From the NCBI GenBank assembly GCA_963803085.1, contig CAWDLE010000017.1, positions 124,001 to 188,000 on the forward strand: a stretch of DNA of 64,000 bases. The letters are read 5' to 3'. Both the position numbers and the translations under genes were made by a program. Source of the stretch: JACVRW01 sp963803085. Its GTDB lineage: Bacteria > Actinomycetota > Thermoleophilia > Solirubrobacterales > Thermoleophilaceae. Shown here piece by piece: positions 47,170 to 55,475 of this stretch. Under the pieces are notes generated by a model. The model saw only the letters and a list, made by a program, of their open reading frames with translations. It was not told the origin of the DNA and made no database searches. Every line of letters begins with the position of its first letter. Position 1 is the first letter of the stretch.

Positions 47170-50118
47170 CAGACGGCTGTTACCAGGCCCTGCCGGTGCG
47201 CAACCGCCGCGGCCTCGGTCCGCGAGCGCACGTTCAGCTTCGCGAGGATCCGAGACACGTGGACGCTCGCGGTCTTCTCGGCCATGTGCAGCCGCTCGCC
47301 GATCTCGCGGTTCGTGGCGCCGGCCGCCACGAGAGCGAGCACGTCGCGCTCGCGGACGGTGAGGCCGAAGGGGTCGTCCGCCTCCGGGCGCGCGGCGGCC
47401 GCCGCTGCCTCCGCGCCCTCGCCGAGCTGGAGCCGCGCCCTGGCTGCCAGCGACTCCACCTCCTCCGCGAGCCAGACGCTGCCGAGCCGGCGTGCGGCGG
47501 CCAGCGCAGCCGACGCCGCGCGCGACGCGCCCTCGCGGTCGCGGCCCGCCATTAGCGCCTCGGCCTCGCACCAGCGCGCGTACGCGGCGATGTAGGGGCG
47601 GTGCAGCTCGTCCCAGCGCTCGGCGGCGGCCGCCCAGAGGCCGGCGCCATCGCCACCCGTCGCCCGTGCGTACTCGCCCTCGGAGGTGGCGAGCTGCGCG
47701 GCCTCCACCACGAGCCCGGCCTCGGCCGCCAGCCGGGAGCGCTCGAGCAGGGCGTCGGCACGCGTCCTTACGGCCGCCTCGGCCTCGGCGTCGCGACGGT
47801 CCCGCGCCGCCTCGCCGGCGTCGCCCTCCACGCGCAGGCCCATCACCGCGAGCGCCGCCACCCGCACCACGTCCTCGGAGCAGAACTCGATCCGGTCGAG
47901 CGCGTCGTCGATCACGGTGCGCGCGGCGTCGATGTCGCCGCGGCGGCGCGACAGCTCCGCGCTCAGAATGCCGTGCATTCCCACGAACTGGGGCTCCGTC
48001 AGGTCGGCCGTTGCGTTCGCCAGCGCCGCGACCGCCTCCGCGGCGACGTCGAGGTCGCCGCGCCCGAGCGCGAGCTGCGCCCGGCATGTCTGCCATAACA
48101 GGCGCGTCCCGCCGGTGTGCCGCCGGCTCGCTGGTGGGATCGCCTCCTCCGCGCCCGTCCCAGTCGCCGAGGTGAAACCTGAACTCCGAGACCGAGAGCT
48201 TCAGCCAGTCGGTCGTCCGCCAGTCCTGCGTGAACGCCGTCTCGAGCCCCTGGAGCGCCGCCTCGAGGGCCTCGTCGGTGCGGCCGGCGAGGTTGAGCAC
48301 GTCCGAGATGTTGATCCAGGCGCCGCCCTCCTCCATCTCGAGCCCTTCCTCGCGAGCGATCTCGAGCGACTCGCGCAGGTACGCCACACCCGGGTCCACC
48401 TCGCCGCTCTCACCGAGCGCCGTGCCGAGCGCATTGAGCGCGATGGCCTCGGCCTCGCGGTACCCGACCGCGCGCGCAACGCTGAGCGCCTCACGCGCGG
48501 ACTCCGCCGCCTCGGCGAAGCGCGACTGGACCATCCGGCGTCTGGAGAACTGGGCCAGGAGCTTCGCGCGCGCCGCGCTCGGCTCGTCCGGCAGGAGCGC
48601 GAGCCCGTCGCGCAGCGCGACGAGCGAGTCGTCCTGCCGGTGCTGGCTCCAGAGCGACTGGCTGAGCCGCTCCTGGATCAGCGCGGCGCGGCCCGGATCG
48701 GCCTCGGCGTCCACCAGCTCGAGCGCGCGCCGCAGCAGGGCCTCCTGGCGCGCCGGGTCGCCGGCCTGGTCCGCGGCCAGGGCGGCGTGTCGCAAGAGCT
48801 CGAACTCGTCGATCCCGGCAAGCTGCTCCGGCTCGGGAACCCGCTCCCAGAGCGAGAGCGCACGCTCGAACAGCGACTGGGCTTCGGCGAAGGCGTTCAC
48901 GCGCTCGGCGGCGAGCCCCGCCCGCGCCGCGGCCGCGAGCGCGCGCGGCTGATTGCCGGCCGCGGCCCAGTGGTGCGCCACCTGGGCGGTGATGTGTGCG
49001 CCGCGCTCGCCGCCCTCGATCCGCTTTTCCAGCTCGCCGGCGAGGGCGGCATGCATCTCGGTCCGCTCGCCCGGCAGGAGGTCCTCGTAGACCACCTCGC
49101 GCAGCAGAGCGTGGCGGAAGCCGTAGCTCTCGTCGCGAACGGTCACCACGATGTGGCTCGCCACCGCATCGCGCAGCGCATCGCGCAGATCCGTGGGGTC
49201 GAGGCCCGCCACGGCCGCCACGAGCAGATGGTCGGCGGCGGGCTGGCAGGCGAGCCAGCGGATCAGCTCCTGCGCGCGCGGGGACAGCCGCTCCACGCGC
49301 AGCATCAGCGCGTCGCGCAGGGTCGGCGGCAGCGCGCCGCGCCCGTCGAGTCCGGCGGCCAGGATCTCCTCGGCGTAGAGGGCGTTTCCCTCGCTGCGCG
49401 AGTAGACCCGCTGCACGAGGTCGGCGTCGGGGCGGTCACCGACGATGCTCTCGAGCTGCTCGCCGAGCTCCTCGGGCGAGAAGCGCGGCAGCTCGATCAG
49501 TCGCATGTATGGATCGCTGGAGAGCTCGGCGAGCAGCGGCCTGAGCGGGTGGCGGCGGTGGAGCTCATCCGAGCGATAGGTGCCCACCACCAGCAGGCGC
49601 TCGGTGCAGACCGAGCGGGCGAGGAAGCCGATGAACGAGCGGGTGGAGCTGTCCGCCCAATGGAGGTCCTCGATCACGAGCAGTGCCGGCCCGTCCTGCC
49701 CGAGTCCGTCGAGCAGGGTGAGCAGTGCCTCGAAGACCCGCGACTGGGTGGCCTCACCCGCGCTGCGATCCTCCCCGAGTCCGGGGAGGATCGCGTCAAG
49801 AGCGGCGCGGAGCGAGGGCGCGAGCGCGTCCAGGGCCGGGTCGCCGTCGCGAACGAGCGGGCGCAGCGCTGTGAGCAGCGGCGCGTAGGGGAGCTCGTCC
49901 TCGCCCAGCTCCACGCAGTCACCGGATAGCACGCGCGCCCCAGCCTCGCGCGCGTGCCGGATCAGTTCGTCGGCAAGCCGAGACTTGCCTACGCCTGACT
50001 CACCGCCAACTAGCGCGAGGGAGGGACGGCCCTCCGCGGCTTCGCGCAGGGCGGCCTCCAGCTCGGCGAGCTGCTCGGAACGCCCTACGAAGCGGACGCT
50101 GGTCATGCGCGTGGCCAT
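47169..50118 (-). pseudogene. large AAA-ATPase/LuxR (LAL-type) regulator with a single-base frameshift
   Basis: From ATG 50118: MTSVRFVGRSEQLAEL, Walker A GGESGVGKSRL, Walker B LLVIEDLHWAD, then TPR-like helices rich in Ala, Glu and Leu. At 48154-48156 one extra C breaks the frame after GDWDG. Removing it gives GAEEAIPPASRRHTGGTRLLWQTC and continues through GMHGILSAELSRR to a C-terminal LuxR helix-turn-helix (LTVRERDVLALVAAGATNREIGERLHMAEKT), ending at 47169. Corrected length is 982 residues, normal for LAL regulators. As assembled, the ATPase part lacks its DNA-binding end. A better ribosome site sits before an out-of-frame ATG at 50206, so a second shift near 50150 is possible. Stop overlaps the next gene. 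Confidence 0.85.
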
Positions 50119-50330
50119 CGTCTGCCAATCCTGCCAGCCGGGACGAACGGCGTCCGAAGTCGGCGAAGACGGCGTCGATGTAGAAGGCGTGAAGGCGGGG
50201 GTCCATTGGTGCTCCTCTCGGATCGATTGCACCTATGGAGTGTCGACCTGAGGCGAGCCCCGCACATCGGGCATATGCAGCGACTTCGCCTATCCGACCC
50301 CTTACCTGGCTACGTGGAAGCCTTACCCCT
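50119..50330. other. intergenic region between LuxR-type and Cys-rich genes
   Basis: 212 bp with a Shine-Dalgarno (GAGGAG, complement of 50212-50217) five bases before an ATG at 50206 on the minus strand. That frame (MDPRLHAFYIDAVFADFGRR) is out of phase with the LuxR gene. Otherwise no promoter pair or RNA gene stands out. Confidence 0.4.
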
Positions 50331-50495
50331 GTGAGGGCCGGTCTCTGCGACAGCTGCGTGCATCAGAAGCTGATCCGTACGGGGCGCGGCAGCGTGTTCT
50401 CGATGTGCCTGCGCTCGAAGACGGACGAGCGCTTCCCGAAGTACCCGCGCATCCCGGTCGAGCGCTGCCCGGGCTACGAGCGGAGCGGGAAATAG
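50331..50495 (+). CDS. small Cys-rich (zinc-ribbon-like) protein
   Basis: A 54-residue protein from GTG 50331: MRAGLCDSCVHQKLIRTGRG, then SVFSMCLRSKTDERFPKYP and VERCPGYERSGK. The four cysteines (CxxC, C, C) suggest a zinc-binding site. Proteins of this length and spacing are widespread and uncharacterised in actinobacteria. A longer in-frame start at 50235 would add a non-homologous segment, so GTG 50331 is preferred. Confidence 0.7.
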   Translation: MRAGLCDSCVHQKLIRTGRGSVFSMCLRSKTDERFPKYPRIPVERCPGYERSGK

Positions 50496-50538
50496 CCGGC
50501 GGGCATCAAGCCCGCAACGCGTGCACATCGAAAAAGAA

Positions 50539-50572
50539 ATTCGTTGGCCAACCAATTGGTCAGCCAATGAAT
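50539..50572. terminator. AT-rich imperfect palindrome between convergent genes
   Basis: Arms of 15 nt with three mismatches around aatt, including a perfect accaattggt core (50552-50561). Its low GC is unusual in this window. Lies after the Cys-rich gene and before the end of the lipoprotein gene; a terminator is likeliest, a regulator site possible. Confidence 0.4.
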
Positions 50573-50600
50573 TGCTTTGCCCGGTGTGACGTGTGTCCCG

Positions 50601-50634
50601 GGCGGGTCAGCGAGTCCGGCGGGTCAGCGAGTCC
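50601..50634. repeat. perfect 17-bp tandem duplication at a stop codon
   Basis: ggcgggtcagcgagtcc occurs twice head to tail (50601-50617 and 50618-50634). The second unit contains the stop codon of the minus-strand lipoprotein gene (50624-50626). Confidence 0.9.
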
Positions 50635-51232
50635 CGCTGACGATGGTCTTGCCGTCGTCAGCCACTCGGACGTCGGGCGCCTCGTTCGAGATCGTGCCCG
50701 AGAAACTGCCGCGGGGCGCCGGGCCGCCGCCGACCGCCACTGCCTTGGCCTTGCCGTTCAGGCCGGCCGCCACTCGCCAGCGCACGTTGAAATTGCCCGC
50801 CTGCACCGCCGTGACCGACCACCTGAACGTTTTCTGCTGGTTCGGCCTCAGCGGACCGCAGGCCCAGGTGTTCACGTAGGCCGTGTCGCAGCCGCGCGGG
50901 GCGGCGTCCTTGGCCTCCGGGAAGCCGGCGATCTCCACCTGGACGCCGTTCAGCGCGAAGACAGGCCGGTTCGGATCTGCGAGGTCCGGGTCCTTTACGC
51001 GGCGATCCAACCCGTTCACCGTCATCGCGATGTTCGGGATCGTGTCGTCGCCGGCGTTACGGACGGTCACGACGAGATCCGAGCTCTTGGCGAGCTTCTG
51101 GTTCTCAGGGAACTTCGCGTCGACGACTTCCACCGCGAAGTTGCCCTCCGGCTCGTTCTCGTCCTGGCGCTCCCCGCCACCGCATCCTGCGACCGCGAGA
51201 AGGCATAGCGCTGCGACGCTCCAGCCCCTCAA
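50624..51232 (-). CDS. putative lipoprotein, possible CARDB-like domain
   Basis: A 202-residue protein. Residues 1-17 are a lipoprotein signal with lipobox LAVAGC, so Cys17 should be lipidated. The mature part has alternating strands (SSDLVVTVRNAGDDTIPNIAMTV) like a CARDB or Ig-like adhesion domain, then two Cys (RGCDTAYVNTWACG) that may pair. It starts at TTG 51232, with TATGTT 9 nt upstream on the minus strand. Function unknown, surface-exposed by inference. Divergent from the Mce operon, it could be co-regulated with it. Confidence 0.75.
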   Translation of the reverse strand: MRGWSVAALCLLAVAGCGGGERQDENEPEGNFAVEVVDAKFPENQKLAKSSDLVVTVRNAGDDTIPNIAMTVNGLDRRVKDPDLADPNRPVFALNGVQVEIAGFPEAKDAAPRGCDTAYVNTWACGPLRPNQQKTFRWSVTAVQAGNFNVRWRVAAGLNGKAKAVAVGGGPAPRGSFSGTISNEAPDVRVADDGKTIVSGTR

Positions 51233-51241
51233 AGCTGGGCG

Positions 51242-51247
51242 AACATA
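51242..51247 (-). promoter_or_regulatory. putative -10 hexamer TATGTT for the lipoprotein gene
   Basis: Minus-strand TATGTT, 9 nt before the TTG at 51232. Confidence 0.4.
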
Positions 51248-51381
51248 CCACCACGAAGCGCGTCAGCGCGCCGGTTGTGTGTGCATCCGCGCCACGTACG
51301 GTTCCCTCTGGCGGACCCGATGCGCATGCCATAGGCTTCTCGCGCGTACGTGTTTTCGGGGGAGCATGCGTGGGTCCCCCT

Positions 51382-51390
51382 GGGGAGGAG
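51382..51390 (+). promoter_or_regulatory. strong Shine-Dalgarno that sets the first Mce permease start
   Basis: GGGGAGGAG, 7 nt before GTG 51398. It is the clearest ribosome site in the window and decides against the upstream in-frame ATG 51350. Confidence 0.75.
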
Positions 51391-51397
51391 TTCTGTA

Positions 51398-52204
51398 GTG
51401 GTCAGAGCTGCATCGGATCGGGTCTTCCTGCCGGTCAAGAACCTGCTTGAGCAGGTTGGGGACATGATGATCCTCACCGGCAAGACGCTGGTCTCTGCGC
51501 TGCGGCCGCCCTACCCCTACGGCACCGAGTTCGTGCAGCAGTTCCTGTTCATGCTGCGGCTCTGCTGGCTGCCGCTCACGATCTCGACGATCGCCTTCGG
51601 CTACGGCGCGCCGGGGCTTCAGGCGGGCAACTTCCTGGTCCTTTTCGGCGCCATCGACCGGCTCGGTGGCTTCTTCGTGCTCGCCTCGATCCGCGAGTTC
51701 GCGCCCTTCGTGACGGCGATCATCCTCGCCGGAGTGGGCGGCACCGCGATCACGGCCGACCTCGGCGCCCGCAAGATCCGCGAGGAGCTCGATGCGCTCC
51801 AGGTGCTCGGCGTCGACCCGATCAAGAACCTCGTGGTGCCGCGGTTCCTGGCGCTGATGGTCGTGACCGGGCTCTTCAACATCTACGCGCTGATCTTCGG
51901 CATCTTCGGCGGCGTCCTGGCCACGCTCACCTTCGACGCTCCGTTAGGACCCTTCTTCGCCACCCTGCTGAACAACGCGAGTACCACCGACCTCTGGGGG
52001 TCGGTCGTAAAGACCACTTTGTTCGGCGCGATCATCGCGATCGTCTCCTGTTACAAGGGGATGACTGCGTCCGGAGGCGCCGAAGGTGTGGGTAGAGCCG
52101 TGAACCAGGGCGTGGTGATCGAGTTCCTCGGGATCTTTGCGTTCAACTACGTCTTCACACAAACGCTGCTCGCCACGCACCCCGAGATCTCGGTGATCAA
52201 GTAA
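51398..52204 (+). CDS. MlaE/YrbE-type ABC permease, first of two in the Mce operon
   Basis: A 268-residue permease with five or six hydrophobic helices. FVTAIILAGVGGTAITADLGARKIREELDALQVLGVDPIKNLVVPRFLALMVV is the MlaE hallmark: ARKI...EELDAL forms the coupling helix that contacts the ATPase. It forms the membrane channel with the next permease. GTG 51398 with a strong ribosome site. The TAA overlaps the next ATG (TAATG). In mycobacteria the counterparts are YrbEA/YrbEB, heading an mce operon as here. Confidence 0.95.
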   Translation: MVRAASDRVFLPVKNLLEQVGDMMILTGKTLVSALRPPYPYGTEFVQQFLFMLRLCWLPLTISTIAFGYGAPGLQAGNFLVLFGAIDRLGGFFVLASIREFAPFVTAIILAGVGGTAITADLGARKIREELDALQVLGVDPIKNLVVPRFLALMVVTGLFNIYALIFGIFGGVLATLTFDAPLGPFFATLLNNASTTDLWGSVVKTTLFGAIIAIVSCYKGMTASGGAEGVGRAVNQGVVIEFLGIFAFNYVFTQTLLATHPEISVIK

Positions 52205-53010
52205 TGGGTTTGGGTTCGAGCTGGCTCAGCGTCCCACGCGACTGGATCGCGTCCTTCGGCGACATCGCCAAGTTCTGCGCGCGCGTGGTGGGCGCTGTGT
52301 ACAGCGGGCGCGTGTTCCACTTCTTCGGCGAGGCGCTGCGCCAGGCCGGCATCCTGATCCTCGGCTCGGCGCTCGTGATCTGGGGCCTCGCGTTCATCCT
52401 TGGCCTCCAGTGCGGGATCGAGGGCGCGTACTTCAACCGCTCTGTGGGAGCCCCCGCGTACGCGGGCGTCTTCTCCGCCTGGTGCGACCTGCGCGAGATC
52501 ATGCCCTACGCGTTCGGCTACATGATGTCCGCGAAGGTGGGCACCGGTCTCGTGGCTGAGATCGGCGCGATGCGCATCTCCGACGAGATCGACGCGCTCG
52601 AGGTGATGGGCATCAACTCGCTCGTCTTCCTGTGCGCCACGCGCCTGCTCGCCGCCTGGATGGTGCTGCCGTTCATGTACATCGCGGCCGTGGGCGCCGG
52701 CTTCTTCGCGAGCTACCTGGCTGTGGTGCAGCAGATCGGGGAGGTGTCGTCGGGCGGCTTCTTCCTGATCTTCTGGATGTTCCAGAACCCACCCGACCTT
52801 TTTTACAGCCTTATTAAGGGCATGACGATGGCCACAATCATTGTCCTCGTGGGCTGTTACTACGGCTATAACGCGGGAGGTGGGCCGGTGGGAGTCGGCA
52901 CCGCCACGGCGAAATCGATGGTATTGAACACGGTGATGGTCCATCTGGTGGGAATGGTGGGGACGCAGATCTTCTGGGGCTCGAATCCGAGAGCCCCCAT
53001 AGGCGGGTGA
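52204..53010 (+). CDS. MlaE/YrbE-type ABC permease, second of two
   Basis: A 268-residue permease. It has an extended polar N-terminus (WLSVPRDWIASFGDIAKF), then MPYAFGYMMSAKVGTGLVAEIGAMRISDEIDALEVMGINSLVFL, the conserved coupling helix. QQIGEVSSGGFF and a GCYYGYNAGGGPVGVG segment follow. It differs from the first permease enough to form a heterodimer. Starts on the stop of the first. 7 bp separate it from the ATPase gene. Confidence 0.95.
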   Translation: MGLGSSWLSVPRDWIASFGDIAKFCARVVGAVYSGRVFHFFGEALRQAGILILGSALVIWGLAFILGLQCGIEGAYFNRSVGAPAYAGVFSAWCDLREIMPYAFGYMMSAKVGTGLVAEIGAMRISDEIDALEVMGINSLVFLCATRLLAAWMVLPFMYIAAVGAGFFASYLAVVQQIGEVSSGGFFLIFWMFQNPPDLFYSLIKGMTMATIIVLVGCYYGYNAGGGPVGVGTATAKSMVLNTVMVHLVGMVGTQIFWGSNPRAPIGG

Positions 53011-53017
53011 GGGAGAC

Positions 53018-54019
53018 GTGAGCGAGGAGCGCAACGAAGAGCAGGAGTCCCAGGAGCGGCAGGAGGCCGCGGCGTCCGAGGAGGACACGCGTCCGCTGGA
53101 CGCTCAGGACTGGGAGGAGAACCGCGGCGCCGAGGAGCAGGAGGCGCGGCCGCAGGAGCAGGTGGAGAAGGCCAAGAGCACGGGCGAGATGACCCACGAG
53201 CGGGGCTCGCAGGCCGAGGCCGACGAGTACCAGTGGCACGAGGGCCGCACGCGCGAGCACGGCTCGGACGACGCCGTCGAATTCATCGACGTTGTCAAGG
53301 CGTTCGGCCGCAACCGGGTGCTGAACGGGCTCAACCTCGGTCTGCCGGACAACCAGATCTCGATGATCCTCGGCCCCTCGGGCACGGGCAAGTCCGTCTG
53401 CATCAAGCACATGGTCGGTCTGCTCTACCCCGACGAGGGCGACGTGATCGTGCACGGCGAGTCCGTGCCGGACATGGCCGACGAGGACCTGTTCGAGATG
53501 CGCAAGAAGTTCGGCGTCCTGTTCCAGGACGGCGCGCTCTTCGGCTCGATGAACGTCTTCGACAACACGGCGTTCCCGCTTCGCCAGCACACGGACAAGG
53601 GCGAGGACGAGATCCGCGAGATCGTGGACCGGCGCCTCGGCGAGGTGGGCCTTTCGGCCGCGGCGGACAAGATGCCGAACGAGCTTTCCGGCGGGATGCG
53701 CAAGCGCGCCGGCTTCGCGCGCGCGCTCGTGCTCGACCCCGACATCGTGCTCTTCGACGAGCCGGACTCCGGGCTCGACCCAGTGCGCACGGCGCTGCTG
53801 TGCGAACTCATCATGGAGGTGCATGAGGAGAACGGCGGCGCGTATTGCGTGATCACGCACGACATCATGTCGGCGCGCCGCGTGGCCGATTACATCGCGA
53901 TCCTCTGGAAGGGCAGGATCGTCGAATCAGGCCCGGCAAGTGAGCTCTTTAACTCAGATAACCAATTTGTACGTCAGTTTCTGTCTGGAGAGGCGCAGGG
54001 GCCGCTCGGGATGGAGTAG
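53018..54019 (+). CDS. MlaF/MceG-type ABC ATPase with acidic N-terminal extension
   Basis: A 333-residue ATPase. The first 85 residues are a Glu/Gln/Ala-rich disordered tail not present in typical MlaF. The ABC domain has Walker A GPSGTGKS, Q-loop FQDGALFG, signature LSGGMRKR and Walker B VLFDEPDSGLDP with an ITHD switch His. GTG 53018. It powers the two permeases. In mycobacteria the equivalent MceG/Mkl is usually encoded away from mce operons, so linkage here is notable. The end is followed by a 121-bp gap before the first MCE gene. Confidence 0.95.
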   Translation: MSEERNEEQESQERQEAAASEEDTRPLDAQDWEENRGAEEQEARPQEQVEKAKSTGEMTHERGSQAEADEYQWHEGRTREHGSDDAVEFIDVVKAFGRNRVLNGLNLGLPDNQISMILGPSGTGKSVCIKHMVGLLYPDEGDVIVHGESVPDMADEDLFEMRKKFGVLFQDGALFGSMNVFDNTAFPLRQHTDKGEDEIREIVDRRLGEVGLSAAADKMPNELSGGMRKRAGFARALVLDPDIVLFDEPDSGLDPVRTALLCELIMEVHEENGGAYCVITHDIMSARRVADYIAILWKGRIVESGPASELFNSDNQFVRQFLSGEAQGPLGME

Positions 54020-54140
54020 GTCAGCAGGTGAGCGCGTGGGCAGCGCGCTTCGGGAGGCGTCGGTCGGTTGACCGCGCTTGGACACAAGTAACAGAGAGGG
54101 AAGGACTCGTGAGCCGCTCCAGAGTGAGCGTGGCTCAACC
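54020..54140 (+). other. gap between ATPase and first MCE gene, with a misframed ribosome site
   Basis: It contains GAGAGGGAAGG (54094-54104) before GTG 54109, a good start signal. That frame stops after 20 codons, while the MCE protein frame begins its clear homology at GTG 54141 without a ribosome site. A one-base loss between 54112 and 54140 would join them. Confidence 0.45.
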
Positions 54141-55475
54141 GTGGCGCGAATTCTCGCGCTTGCGGCGCTAGTCGCTGCCGTCGCGCTGGCGGCCCTCGCG
54201 ATGTTCGGGGGCCCGGAGCCGTACAAGGTCAAGGTGGTCTTCCAGAACGCCGGCCAGCTCGTGCCGGGCAACGAGGTGCGCGTGGGCGGCCAGCCCATCG
54301 GCACGATCTCGGACATCGAGTTGGACCAGTCGGCCAACGCGATCGTGACCATGGAGGTCGGCGACGAGGTGGCCCCGCTGCACGAGGGCACGAGCGCGAC
54401 GATCCGCGCCACCTCGCTGTCGGGCATCACGAGCCGCTACATCTCGCTCAAGCCCGGGCCCAACAACTCCCGCGAGCTCGACGACGGCGACAGCATCGGG
54501 GCCGACGAGACGAGTGCGCCGGTGGACCTCGATGTGCTCTTCAACACGCTCGACGCAAAGACACGCGCGGGACTGCGCGACTTCATCCGCGGGTCCGGAA
54601 CGCAGTACGAGGCCCGCGGGGCGGAGGCCGGGGAGAGCATCCAGTACTTCGCGCCGTTCCTCGGCAGCACGTCGCGGCTGACCAGGGAGCTGGCGCTCGA
54701 CCAGCAGGTCCTGGAGCGGTTCGTGCAGGACGGCGCCGACACGGTGTCGGCGATCGCATCCCGCCGTGGCGACCTCACGGACCTCGTGAGCAACACGAAC
54801 TCGGCGATGCGCGCGATCGGCGACGAGAACGTGGCGCTCCAGCGCTCGCTCGAGCTGCTCCCGGGCACGCTGCGCAAGGCCAACACCACCTTCGTGAACC
54901 TGCGCAACACGCTCGACGACCTCGACAAGCTGGTGGAGGAGTCGAAGCCGAACACGAAGGAGCTGGCGCCGTTCTTCAAGGCGCTGCGCCCCCTCGTGCA
55001 CGACGCTCGCCCCACGGTCGCGGATCTGCGCGACCTGATCCGCTCGCCCGGCCCGAACAACGACCTGATCGAGCTGACGGCGAAGCAGCCGCGGCTCGCG
55101 GAGCTCACCGCGAGCGTGTTCCCGCGCGCGATCCGGACGCTCGACCGCTCCGACCCGGTGATCTCGTACGCCCGCCCCTACATCCCCGACCTGTCGGGGT
55201 GGCTCACCGAGTTCGGCCAGGTGGCGGCGTACTACGACGCCAACGGGCACTACGCGCGCGTCCAGCCGGTGTTCGGTCCCACCGCGCTCGACCGCGACCA
55301 GTACAGGCTCACCGGCGTCTCCCCGGCTGACCGCCTGAACTCCTACGGACGAGATAGCCGGCCGGACTGCCCAGGCGGCTCCACGCAGCCCACGCCGGAC
55401 GGCTCGGCGCCCTGGGCCGTGAACGGCTGTGAGCCCACCGCGACCCCCAACTCCGAGGACCCACCCGGGCCATGA
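54141..55475 (+). CDS. MCE family protein 1 (MceA-like position)
   Basis: A 444-residue protein. N-terminal transmembrane helix (residues 3-22), then the MCE domain: YKVKVVFQNAGQLVPGNEVRVGGQPIGTISDIEL (near 28-61). A long helical region follows, with SLELLPGTLRKANTTFVNLRNTL. MCE proteins form rings that guide lipids between the membrane and the outer layers. GTG 54141 is tentative; a 455-residue form starting MSRSRVSVAQ would need a frameshift fix. Its TGA overlaps the next ATG (ATGA). Confidence 0.93.
   Translation: MARILALAALVAAVALAALAMFGGPEPYKVKVVFQNAGQLVPGNEVRVGGQPIGTISDIELDQSANAIVTMEVGDEVAPLHEGTSATIRATSLSGITSRYISLKPGPNNSRELDDGDSIGADETSAPVDLDVLFNTLDAKTRAGLRDFIRGSGTQYEARGAEAGESIQYFAPFLGSTSRLTRELALDQQVLERFVQDGADTVSAIASRRGDLTDLVSNTNSAMRAIGDENVALQRSLELLPGTLRKANTTFVNLRNTLDDLDKLVEESKPNTKELAPFFKALRPLVHDARPTVADLRDLIRSPGPNNDLIELTAKQPRLAELTASVFPRAIRTLDRSDPVISYARPYIPDLSGWLTEFGQVAAYYDANGHYARVQPVFGPTALDRDQYRLTGVSPADRLNSYGRDSRPDCPGGSTQPTPDGSAPWAVNGCEPTATPNSEDPPGP

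Noticed and set aside
50000..50206. Separate 68-codon gene on the minus strand
   Set aside because: It has a good ribosome site but its frame overlaps the ATPase domain of the LuxR-type regulator. It is better explained as the true start of that gene plus a frame error.
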